Shown one piece after another: positions 1-5,779 of a stretch of 6,997 nt of DNA. The notes beneath the pieces are model-generated. The model was not told where the DNA came from and did no database searches. It worked only from the letters and a program-made list of their open reading frames with translations. The translations under genes and the position numbers were made by a program. The stretch covers positions 1 to 6,997 of the forward strand of contig JACQUS010000571.1 of the NCBI GenBank assembly GCA_016210125.1, written 5' to 3'. Position 1 is the first letter of the stretch. Every line of letters starts with the position of its first letter. The DNA is from Chloroflexota bacterium (GTDB lineage: Bacteria; Chloroflexota; UBA6077; FW602-bin22; JACQUS01).

Positions 1-759
1 GAGCCGCTCAAGCCGAACTTGAGTCGCCTGAACATCGTATCCGGCTTCGGTCGGGTGTTCGCGCGGCGCACGGCGCTTATCGATCTGGCCAAGTCGGTGG
101 CGAAGCTGCTCATCGTCGGCTTCGTCATCTGGAAGACGGTCGAGGACCGGCTGCCGCTGCTGATCAGCTTAGCGACGATACGGGTCGAGGTCGGGCTGGT
201 GCAGCTCGCCGGCGTGGCGCTCGAGGTGTTCTTGAAGGTCGTGCTGGCGCTGCTGGTCTTAGCGGTCATCGACTACGTGGTGCAGCGACGCGAGCACGAG
301 CGCTCGCTGCGTATGACCAAGCAAGAGGTCAAAGACGAGCACAAGCAGAGCGAGGGCGATCCGACGGTCAGGCAGCGCATCAAGCGCCAAATGCGCGCGC
401 TCGCCCAGAAACGCATGATGCAGCGCGTGCCGCGCGCCGACGTAGTGATCACCAACCCGACGCACCTGGCGGTTGCCCTGGCGTACGAGCCGGCGCGCAC
501 GCTGGCGCCAGTGGTCGTGGCCAAGGGGGCCGACTACGTGGCCGAGCGCATCAAGGAGGTCGCGCGGGCGCACGGCGTGCCGGTGGTCGAGAACAAGCCG
601 CTGGCGCAGACGCTTTACCGCAGCGTCGATTTGGAGCAGCAGATTCCGGTGGCGCTCTACCAAGCGGTCGCCGAGGTGCTGGCCTTCGTCTACGCGCTGA
701 AGCGGCGCTCGGCGCCCGTGGTCGCCGCCGGCACGGCTGCGGTTGGGGCGGGTGGATAG
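1..759 (+). CDS. flhB: FlhB, flagellar export gate/substrate-switch protein (5' end cut off by the window)
   Basis: FlhB is an inner-membrane component of the flagellar type III export apparatus. Its C-terminal domain switches export specificity from rod/hook to filament substrates. The frame is open from base 1 (E-P-L-K-P-N-L-S-R-L-N), which matches the family's first cytoplasmic loop, so the TTG at 19 is only an internal Leu codon. The 252 codons present suggest that roughly the first 100-120 residues are missing. Visible are two hydrophobic helices at about codons 28-45 and 70-90, the conserved block M-T-K-Q-E-V-K-D-E at codons 105-113, and the self-cleavage motif N-P-T-H at codons 152-155 (bases 454-465; cleavage expected between N152 and P153). 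The FlhB_CC domain that follows is intact and ends in an Ala/Gly-rich tail. The stop codon lies one base before the flhA start, so the genes are probably co-transcribed and translationally coupled. All key motifs are intact and identification is secure. Confidence 0.97.
   Translation, partial: EPLKPNLSRLNIVSGFGRVFARRTALIDLAKSVAKLLIVGFVIWKTVEDRLPLLISLATIRVEVGLVQLAGVALEVFLKVVLALLVLAVIDYVVQRREHERSLRMTKQEVKDEHKQSEGDPTVRQRIKRQMRALAQKRMMQRVPRADVVITNPTHLAVALAYEPARTLAPVVVAKGADYVAERIKEVARAHGVPVVENKPLAQTLYRSVDLEQQIPVALYQAVAEVLAFVYALKRRSAPVVAAGTAAVGAGG
750..756 (+). promoter_or_regulatory. Ribosome binding site deciding the flhA start
   Basis: GGGTGGA ends four bases before the ATG at 761 and overlaps the last codons of flhB. 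The upstream in-frame TTG at 743 has no comparable purine-rich stretch at the right distance, so the ATG was chosen. The match to the Shine-Dalgarno consensus is moderate. Confidence 0.55.
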
Positions 760-760
760 C

Positions 761-2848
761 ATGGCCTTGCAGCTCGCGCGCGAGCGCGTCGCCGTCCAGG
801 TCCAGCGGGCCACGCGCTACTCGGACATCGCGCTCGCCTTCGGCGTGGTGACCATTGTCGTCATGATGATCATCCCGCTGCCGACGGCGCTGCTCGACCT
901 GCTCTTGGTGCTCAACATCGCCACCGGGCTGACGGTCCTGGTCACGGTCATCTATATCAACCGCCCGCTCCAGTTCTCGGTCTTCCCTTCGCTCCTGCTG
1001 CTCGTGACGCTTTACCGCCTGGCGCTTAACGTCTCGACGACGCGGCTCATCCTCCTCCAGGGCGATGCCGGCAGCGTCGTCGCGGCGTTCGGCGCCTTCG
1101 TCATCGGCGGGAACTACGTCGTCGGCGTCGTGGTCTTCCTCATCCTCACGATCATCCAGTTCGTCGTCATCACCAGCGGCGCCGGCCGCGTCGCCGAGGT
1201 CGCCGCGCGCTTCACGCTCGACGCCATGCCCGGCAAGCAGATGGCCATCGACGCCGACCTCAGCGCCGGCATGATCACCGAGCAAGAGGCACGCCGCCGC
1301 CGCAGCGAGATCCAGCGCGAGGCCGACTTCTACGGCGCCATGGACGGGGCCTCGAAGTTCGTCCGCGGCGACGCTGTGGCGGGCGTCATCATTCTCATCA
1401 TCAACATCCTCGGCGGCTTCACCATCGGCGTGCTGCAGCTCGGGCTACCGCTCCAGGTCGCGCTTCAGCGCTACACGGTGCTGACCGTCGGCGACGGCCT
1501 GGTGGCGCAGATCCCGGCGCTGCTCATCTCGACCGGCACCGGCGTGCTGGTGACGCGTGCCGCCGCCGTCGAGGAGAACCTCGGCCGCGGGCTGACGCGC
1601 GAGATGCTGGGCAACCCGCGCGCGCTGATGATCGTCGGCGCGGTGTTGGCGCTGCTGGGCGTCGCGCCGGGCATGCCTGCGCTGCCCTTCCTGAGCGTCG
1701 GCCTGCTCATCGCCGGGCTGGGCTACGTCCTCGTACGCGCCCCGGCCCTGCCGCCCGAGGGCGCGCCGCCGGCCGTCGAGCCGCCGAAGCCGCCGCCCGG
1801 GCCGCTGGAGAGCGTGCAAGACCTGCTGCAGGTCGACCCCATGGAGCTGGAGATCGGCTACGGCCTCATTCCGCTGGTCGACGCCGCCCAGGGTGGGACA
1901 CTGCTCAACCGCATCACCATGGTGCGCCGCCAGCTCGCCCTGGAGCTAGGCATGGTCCTGCCGACCATCCGCGTGCGCGATAACCTGCAGCTCAAGCCGA
2001 ACGAGTACGTCATCAAGCTGCGCGGCGTGGAGATCGCCCGTGGCGAGATTATGTCGAATATGTTCCTGGCTATGAACCCCGGTTTGGCCGAAGAGCCGGT
2101 CGAGGGTCTGCCGACCACCGAGCCGGCCTTCGGCCTGCCAGCGGTTTGGATCAGCCCGGTGCAGAAGGAGCGCGCCGAGTCGCTGGGCTACACGGTGGTC
2201 GACCCGGCCTCGGTGCTCACGACGCACCTCACCGAGGTCATCAAGCAGTACGCCGCCGAGATCCTGACGCGCCAGGACGTCCAAACACTCATCGACAATG
2301 TCAAGCGCGACTACCCGGCCATCGTCGACGATCTGCTGCCCAACACGCTGACCATCGGCGAGGTCCAGCGCGTCCTCCAGAATCTGCTGCGCGAGCGTGT
2401 CTCCGTCCGCGACCTGGTGACCATCCTGGAGACGCTGGCCACCTACGGCAAGCTGACGCGCGACGTGGACCTGCTGACCGAGTACGTGCGCCGGGCGCTG
2501 GCGCGCCAGATCTGCGGCCAGTACAAGAACCCGGACAACACCCTCCAGGTGATCACCACCGCCCCGCAGCTCGAGCAGGAGCTGCTCGGCGCGGTCCAGC
2601 AGACCGAGCAGGGCACGGTGCTCGTGCTGGAGCAGGGGCGCGCGCAGTGGCTGCTCCAGCGGGTGGCGCACGAGATGGAGCGTGTGGCCGTCGCCGGCTT
2701 CCAGCCAGTGGTGCTCTGCTCGTCGCGCGTGCGGCTACCCCTCCGCCGCTTCGTCGAGCGCTCGCTGCCTACGCTGGTCGTGCTGTCGTTCGGTGAGATC
2801 GCGCCCGGCATCGAGGTGCGCTCGGCCGGGCTGCTCGACGTGGAGTGA
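761..2848 (+). CDS. flhA: FlhA, flagellar export gate protein
   Basis: FlhA is the large export-gate subunit of the flagellar type III secretion system. It forms a nonameric cytosolic ring that docks chaperone-substrate complexes and couples export to the proton motive force. With the ATG at 761 it has 695 residues, the normal family length. The N-terminal half holds about eight membrane helices, starting near residues 23-40 and 44-66. The FHIPEP signature lies at about 143-164 (R143, E146, R150, D154, then A-M-P-G-K-Q-M). K199 and D204 in the K-F-V-R-G-D block correspond to Salmonella K203 and D208. A Pro-rich linker at about 325-345 leads to the cytosolic domain, which includes P-M-E-L-E-I-G-Y-G-L and the long export-substrate docking region to the C-terminus. 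An in-frame TTG at 743 would add six residues inside flhB, but the ATG has the better Shine-Dalgarno spacing. The gene sits directly behind flhB. Confidence 0.98.
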   Translation: MALQLARERVAVQVQRATRYSDIALAFGVVTIVVMMIIPLPTALLDLLLVLNIATGLTVLVTVIYINRPLQFSVFPSLLLLVTLYRLALNVSTTRLILLQGDAGSVVAAFGAFVIGGNYVVGVVVFLILTIIQFVVITSGAGRVAEVAARFTLDAMPGKQMAIDADLSAGMITEQEARRRRSEIQREADFYGAMDGASKFVRGDAVAGVIILIINILGGFTIGVLQLGLPLQVALQRYTVLTVGDGLVAQIPALLISTGTGVLVTRAAAVEENLGRGLTREMLGNPRALMIVGAVLALLGVAPGMPALPFLSVGLLIAGLGYVLVRAPALPPEGAPPAVEPPKPPPGPLESVQDLLQVDPMELEIGYGLIPLVDAAQGGTLLNRITMVRRQLALELGMVLPTIRVRDNLQLKPNEYVIKLRGVEIARGEIMSNMFLAMNPGLAEEPVEGLPTTEPAFGLPAVWISPVQKERAESLGYTVVDPASVLTTHLTEVIKQYAAEILTRQDVQTLIDNVKRDYPAIVDDLLPNTLTIGEVQRVLQNLLRERVSVRDLVTILETLATYGKLTRDVDLLTEYVRRALARQICGQYKNPDNTLQVITTAPQLEQELLGAVQQTEQGTVLVLEQGRAQWLLQRVAHEMERVAVAGFQPVVLCSSRVRLPLRRFVERSLPTLVVLSFGEIAPGIEVRSAGLLDVE

Positions 2849-2916
2849 TACCGAATCTCCCGTGGGGGCGGGCGGGGCGCGCTGTGCCCTGAGCGGGCGG
2901 GAAGAGTAGGAAGAGC

Positions 2917-4302
2917 ATGCATCTCAGAAAGTACCACGCGCGGAGTATGCCCGAGGCGCTGGCGCGGATGAAGGCCGAGCTCGGGCCGGACGCGGTGATC
3001 GTGGCGACGCGCCAGCGGCGGCGCTTCGGCTTCTGGGGCGCGCCGGCGCTGGAGCTGACGGCCGGGGTCGAGCCCCCGGCGGCCGCGCCGCCGCGGCCGG
3101 CCGAGCGCGCGGTGGCCGCGCCGGCGGCGCGGGCTGCGCCCGAGTTGCCGACGGCCACGCGGCCGCAGCCGGCCCCGGTGGCCGCGGCGGCCTACGCCGG
3201 CGCGCGGACCGGGGTGGCTGTGGGGGTAGGGACGCGGGGACGTGGAGACGTGGAGACACGGGCGCGCGCTGAAACGGGAACGCGGGGATCAGCAGAAGCG
3301 GCGACCGCCTTCCGCGCGCCGCCGCCACGTCCGGGCACTGCCGACGGGGTCTGGGGCAGCGCGGGCAAGGGAGAGGCTCCTGGGCGCACCGCATCTTCGC
3401 CCGACGCTGCTGGTGTGGCCACGCTGGCCGCGCTGGAGACCGTGCGCCGCGAGCTGAGCACGCTACGCGGCACCGTCGAGCGCCTGGTGCACGAGCGCGA
3501 GCTGCCGACCTACCGTCCGGCGGTGCAGGAGCTAGTGCGCCGCTTGGCCGACCACGACCTGGCGCCCGAGGTGGCGGCGCAGGTCGGCGCGGCCGTGGAG
3601 CGCGAGCTGAGCGACGCCGCGCTGGCCAACCCGGCGGCCCTGCGCGATGCCGTCCGCCGCGAGATCGAGCGCCTGGTGCCGACGCGCGACCCGCTGAGCG
3701 AGCCGGGCCGGCGCGTGATCTTCCTCATCGGGCCGACGGGCGTCGGGAAGACGACGACGCTGGCCAAGCTGGCGGCCGCCTTCGTCCTGCTGGGCCGCGG
3801 GCCGGTCGCGCTGATCACCGCCGACACCTTCCGCATCGCCGCCATCCCGCAGCTTCGCACCTACGCTGACATCATCTCCGTGCCCCTCGACGTAGCGTAC
3901 GCACCGGAGGACCTGCGCGCGCTGCTGGCGCAGCACGCTGACAAGGCGCTGGTCCTGATCGACACGCCGGGCCGCAGCCAGCACAGCACGGCGCAGCTCG
4001 CCGAGCTGCGGGCTTACGTCCGCGCCGCCGAGCCGTGCGAGGTGCTGCTGACGGTGGCCGGCAACGTGCGCCAGCGCGACCTCGTCGACGTGGCCGAGCG
4101 CTTCAGCCGTGTCAGCTACGACGGGCTCGTCGCCACCAAACTCGACGAGACGCGCACCTACGGCGCGCCGCTCAACCTGGCGCACCACATCGGCGTGCCC
4201 CTGACCTACCTGACCACGGGCCAGAACGTGCCGCAGGACCTAGCCGTCGCCACGGCCGAGCGCTTCTGCGATCTGCTGCTCGGTGAGGCCGGGCCGTGCT
4301 AG
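2917..4302 (+). CDS. flhF: FlhF, SRP-type GTPase for flagellar placement
   Basis: FlhF is a third SRP-family GTPase, beside Ffh and FtsY. It marks the site of flagellar assembly at the membrane and works with FlhG. The product is 461 residues. The N-terminal B domain (about 1-52) has the family pattern M-H-L-R-K-Y and E-L-G-P-D-A-V-I. A long Ala/Pro/Arg-rich linker spans about 53-165. The helical N domain follows (about 167-265), then the G domain (268-455). The G domain has P-loop G-P-T-G-V-G-K-T-T (272-280), A-D-T-F-R (302-306), D-T-P-G-R-S (349-354) and T-K-L-D-E (407-411), so all nucleotide-binding motifs are intact. The ATG follows AGGAAGAG in a 68-base gap after flhA. The 3' end overlaps flhG by seven bases. 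Unusually, linker residues 99-128 are encoded by a short tandem repeat with atypical codons (see repeat at 3230-3261). Confidence 0.97.
   Translation: MHLRKYHARSMPEALARMKAELGPDAVIVATRQRRRFGFWGAPALELTAGVEPPAAAPPRPAERAVAAPAARAAPELPTATRPQPAPVAAAAYAGARTGVAVGVGTRGRGDVETRARAETGTRGSAEAATAFRAPPPRPGTADGVWGSAGKGEAPGRTASSPDAAGVATLAALETVRRELSTLRGTVERLVHERELPTYRPAVQELVRRLADHDLAPEVAAQVGAAVERELSDAALANPAALRDAVRREIERLVPTRDPLSEPGRRVIFLIGPTGVGKTTTLAKLAAAFVLLGRGPVALITADTFRIAAIPQLRTYADIISVPLDVAYAPEDLRALLAQHADKALVLIDTPGRSQHSTAQLAELRAYVRAAEPCEVLLTVAGNVRQRDLVDVAERFSRVSYDGLVATKLDETRTYGAPLNLAHHIGVPLTYLTTGQNVPQDLAVATAERFCDLLLGEAGPC
3230..3261 (+). repeat. Imperfect 8-base tandem repeat inside flhF
   Basis: Four consecutive octamers fit RGACGYGG or differ by one transition: GGACGCGG, GGACGTGG, AGACGTGG and AGACACGG. 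They are translated as part of the disordered FlhF linker (codons within residues 99-128). The 8-base unit is not a multiple of three, so gain or loss of single units would shift the frame. From memory, similar ACGTCTCC-type tracts are scattered through intergenic DNA of some Chloroflexota and cyanobacteria; that link is not proven here. Confidence 0.7.
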
Positions 4303-5177
4303 ACCAGGCCCAGCAGCTCCGCACGCTCATGGCCCAGCGCGGCGCCGCGCCGGTGCCGCCAGCGGCGCCGGCCGGGCGGCGCACGCGGGTGATCGCTGTG
4401 ACGAGCGGCAAGGGCGGCGTGGGCAAGACGAATCTGGTCGTCAACCTAGGCGTGGCCTGGGCGCAGCGCGGCCGGCGCGTCGTCGTGCTCGACGGCGACC
4501 TGGGACTGGCGAACGTCGACGTGCTGCTGGGCCTCCAGACGCGCCACACGCTGGCCCACGTCCTGCGGGGCGAGCGGCGCCTCGATGAGGTGGTGCAGAT
4601 CGGACCCTGCGGGCTGGGCATTATCCCTGGGGCGTCGGGCCTGGCCGAGCTGGCGGACCTGACGGACGAGCGGCGCGACCATCTCGTCGCCGAGCTGGCG
4701 CGCCTCGACGGCTGGGCCGACGCGGTGCTGGTAGACACGGGCGCGGGCATCGGCGCCGGCGTGTCGGCATTGCTGCTCGCCGCCGGCGAGGTCGTCGTGG
4801 TGACCACGCCCGAGCCGACGGCGCTGACCGACGCGTATGCGTTGGTCAAGGTGGCCACGGCGGCCGGGTGCCGCGCGCATCTGCGCCTGGTCGTAAACCA
4901 AGCGCGCTCGGCCCGCGAGGCGCAGATGGCGACGCAGCGACTGGTGGCCGTGGCGCAGGAGTTCCTGGGTGTGAGCCTGGAAGCCGCGGGCTTTCTGCCA
5001 TATGACGACTGCCTGCCTCAGGCCGTGAAGCGGCAGGTGCCGGTGGTGCTGGCCTACCCACAGTCGGCGTTGGCCGGGCGCTTGATTGCCCTGAGCCAGC
5101 GCCTGTGGCAGAATAGGTGGCACGAGGCCCCTTCGCTTCACGATTTCTTGCAGCGCTTGGCGCTGGCGGAGGGGTGA
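4296..5177 (+). CDS. flhG: FlhG (YlxH/FleN), MinD-type ATPase controlling flagellar number
   Basis: FlhG is a ParA/MinD-family ATPase that limits flagellar number and stimulates the FlhF GTPase. The product is 293 residues, normal for the family. Residues 3-9 read D-Q-A-Q-Q-L-R, the D-Q-A-x-x-L-R activator helix through which FlhG acts on FlhF. After a Pro/Ala-rich spacer come the deviant Walker A K-G-G-V-G-K-T (39-45, with the signature Lys K39), the switch-I-like stretch D-G-D-L-G-L-A-N-V-D, and Walker B ending V-D-T-G-A-G-I (146-152). The C-terminal L-P-Y-D-D and Q-V-P-V blocks are usual for FlhG and are followed by amphipathic helices that may serve membrane binding. The GTG start overlaps the flhF stop; GGTGAG lies eight bases upstream, and this start retains the activator motif. 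The tight overlap suggests coupled, balanced synthesis with FlhF. Confidence 0.96.
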   Translation: MLDQAQQLRTLMAQRGAAPVPPAAPAGRRTRVIAVTSGKGGVGKTNLVVNLGVAWAQRGRRVVVLDGDLGLANVDVLLGLQTRHTLAHVLRGERRLDEVVQIGPCGLGIIPGASGLAELADLTDERRDHLVAELARLDGWADAVLVDTGAGIGAGVSALLLAAGEVVVVTTPEPTALTDAYALVKVATAAGCRAHLRLVVNQARSAREAQMATQRLVAVAQEFLGVSLEAAGFLPYDDCLPQAVKRQVPVVLAYPQSALAGRLIALSQRLWQNRWHEAPSLHDFLQRLALAEG

Positions 5178-5180
5178 GCG

Positions 5181-5486
5181 ATGGCCGTACGCGTGTCTGC
5201 CCAGCAGCGGACCGGCGTCGTCGACGTAGCAGTGCGGTCGGGCCTCGGCGCCGGCTTTTTGGCTTTCGCGCTCGTCGGGGGCGTGGCGCTGGTCGCCGGC
5301 GTGAGCCCAGAGACCGCGGTCATCCGCGCGCTCGTCGGCGCAGCGGTGCTAGGAGGCCTGGCGGGCATCGGTGCCTACGTCCTTGGCTCAGGCCGCGAGG
5401 CTGCCACCCCGGCGGCCGCCGTGGCGCCGCCCCGCCGGCGGGGCCGGCTCGTGGACGTCGCGCTCCCGGAAGAGGACGGCTTGTAG
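5181..5486 (+). CDS. Small two-helix membrane protein, function unknown
   Basis: I do not recognise this 101-residue protein. It looks real: a strong GGAGGGG (5168-5174) lies six bases before the ATG, and the gene starts three bases after the flhG stop on the same strand. The sequence has a short polar N-terminus, a hydrophobic helix at about 19-41 rich in Gly/Ala/Val, a short turn (S-P-E-T), a second helix at about 47-69, then an Ala/Pro linker, a basic patch (R-R-R-G-R, 85-89) and an acidic C-terminal peptide (L-V-D-V-A-L-P-E-E-D-G-L, 90-101). A hairpin membrane anchor with both ends in the cytoplasm is the simplest topology (inference). Its place between flhG and fliA suggests a role in flagellar assembly or placement, perhaps offering a tail to FlhF/FlhG or the basal body. 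No catalytic motif is visible. Confidence 0.8.
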   Translation: MAVRVSAQQRTGVVDVAVRSGLGAGFLAFALVGGVALVAGVSPETAVIRALVGAAVLGGLAGIGAYVLGSGREAATPAAAVAPPRRRGRLVDVALPEEDGL

Positions 5487-5555
5487 CAGCAGCTCGGTGG
5501 CCAGTCGGACCCTCCTCGGGAAAACCGGTGATGCGCCCTGACGCAGCAGCAGGGG

Positions 5556-5584
5556 ATGACAAGCGAGGCGCGGTAAGATCTAAT
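5556..5584 (+). promoter_or_regulatory. Probable housekeeping sigma (sigma-70 type) promoter for fliA
   Basis: ATGACA at 5556-5561 matches TTGACA at five of six positions. TCTAAT at 5579-5584 matches TATAAT at five of six, and the spacer is 17 bases. In such GC-rich DNA this combination is unlikely by chance, and it lies in the only long gap of the window, pointing toward fliA. Transcription would start near 5590-5593, leaving a leader of about 190 bases. The -10 element overlaps the edge of a possible dispersed repeat, so it could be coincidental. Confidence 0.5.
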
Positions 5585-5616
5585 CCCCCGGCCCTCTTCC
5601 TGCGTCGGGAATGGGG
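5581..5616. repeat. Imperfect palindrome, possible decayed dispersed repeat
   Basis: Bases 5592-5600 (CCCTCTTCC) pair with 5608-5616 (GGAATGGGG) around a seven-base loop, with one mismatch and one G-T pair. The palindrome is preceded by TAATCCCCCGG. From memory, the pattern TAACCCCCGG-CCCCTTCCC-loop-GGGAAGGGG is a common dispersed intergenic repeat in Chloroflexota and some other bacteria. The copy here looks degraded. Family membership is inference; the inverted repeat itself is seen directly. Confidence 0.45.
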
Positions 5617-5619
5617 AGT

Positions 5620-5681
5620 CCAGAGGGAGCGAAGCACGCTCTCGGAACCCTGGTCGGGGGCGGGGCGTTCCTACGCCAGGG
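5620..5681 (+). other. Competing hairpins in the fliA leader
   Basis: A seven-base-pair stem forms between 5625-5631 (GGGAGCG) and 5637-5643 (CGCTCTC) with loop AAGCA. CCAG at 5620-5623 could extend it by pairing with CTGG at 5650-5653. The segment 5648-5653 (CCCTGG) is also perfectly complementary to 5676-5681 (CCAGGG), so the two pairings exclude each other. It matches no riboswitch class I know, and GC-rich DNA folds readily, so a regulatory role is speculative. Confidence 0.35.
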
Positions 5682-5779
5682 CGGCTATCTTCAGGGGTGT
5701 GCGGAAAGGGTGGCGGTGCCCTCCGCGAGCCGATCCCGGGGTGGCGCGGGGCGCCCGGACGTGGGCAGGATGAGTCGCC

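Larger units (their letters stand above)
5487..5779. other. Intergenic region upstream of fliA
   Basis: This 293-base stretch separates the flhB-to-small-ORF block from fliA. It has no convincing gene: frames that stay open here give arginine- and glycine-rich text with no family resemblance. It contains a promoter match (5556-5584), an imperfect palindrome (5592-5616), and GC-rich hairpins (5620-5681) in what would be the fliA leader. A weak hairpin at 5536-5554 has no following T-run, so no intrinsic terminator for the upstream operon can be called. AGGA at 5767-5770 serves as the fliA ribosome binding site. Confidence 0.7.

Noticed and set aside
743..760. TTG at 743 as the flhA start
   Set aside because: It lies inside flhB without good Shine-Dalgarno spacing. 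The ATG at 761 has a purine-rich stretch at a usable distance and gives the usual length.
551..1285. Open - strand frame opposite the end of flhB and start of flhA
   Set aside because: Its product is an Asp/Glu/Arg/His-rich antisense shadow of conserved FlhB/FlhA codons and has no recognisable motif.
1946..2671. Open - strand frame opposite the FlhA cytosolic domain
   Set aside because: Antisense shadow of a strongly conserved coding region; low-complexity product.
3230..3261. CRISPR or iteron array
   Set aside because: Units are 8 bases, contiguous and without spacers, and they lie inside an intact reading frame; no replication or Cas gene is nearby.
3532..4188. Open - strand frame opposite the FlhF N and G domains
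   Set aside because: Antisense shadow; the + strand holds all GTPase motifs.
5536..5554. Hairpin CCCTG/CAGGG as a terminator for the upstream operon
   Set aside because: Only five base pairs, a nine-base loop and no T-run afterwards; not enough for an intrinsic terminator.
5620..5681. Known riboswitch (c-di-GMP, SAM, TPP, cobalamin) in the fliA leader
   Set aside because: I could not find the conserved core sequences of these classes; only generic GC-rich stems are visible.
5117..5773. Open + strand frame running from the end of flhG through the small ORF and the gap
   Set aside because: It overlaps two better-supported genes in another frame, has Arg/Gly-rich composition and no sensible ribosome binding site or family match.
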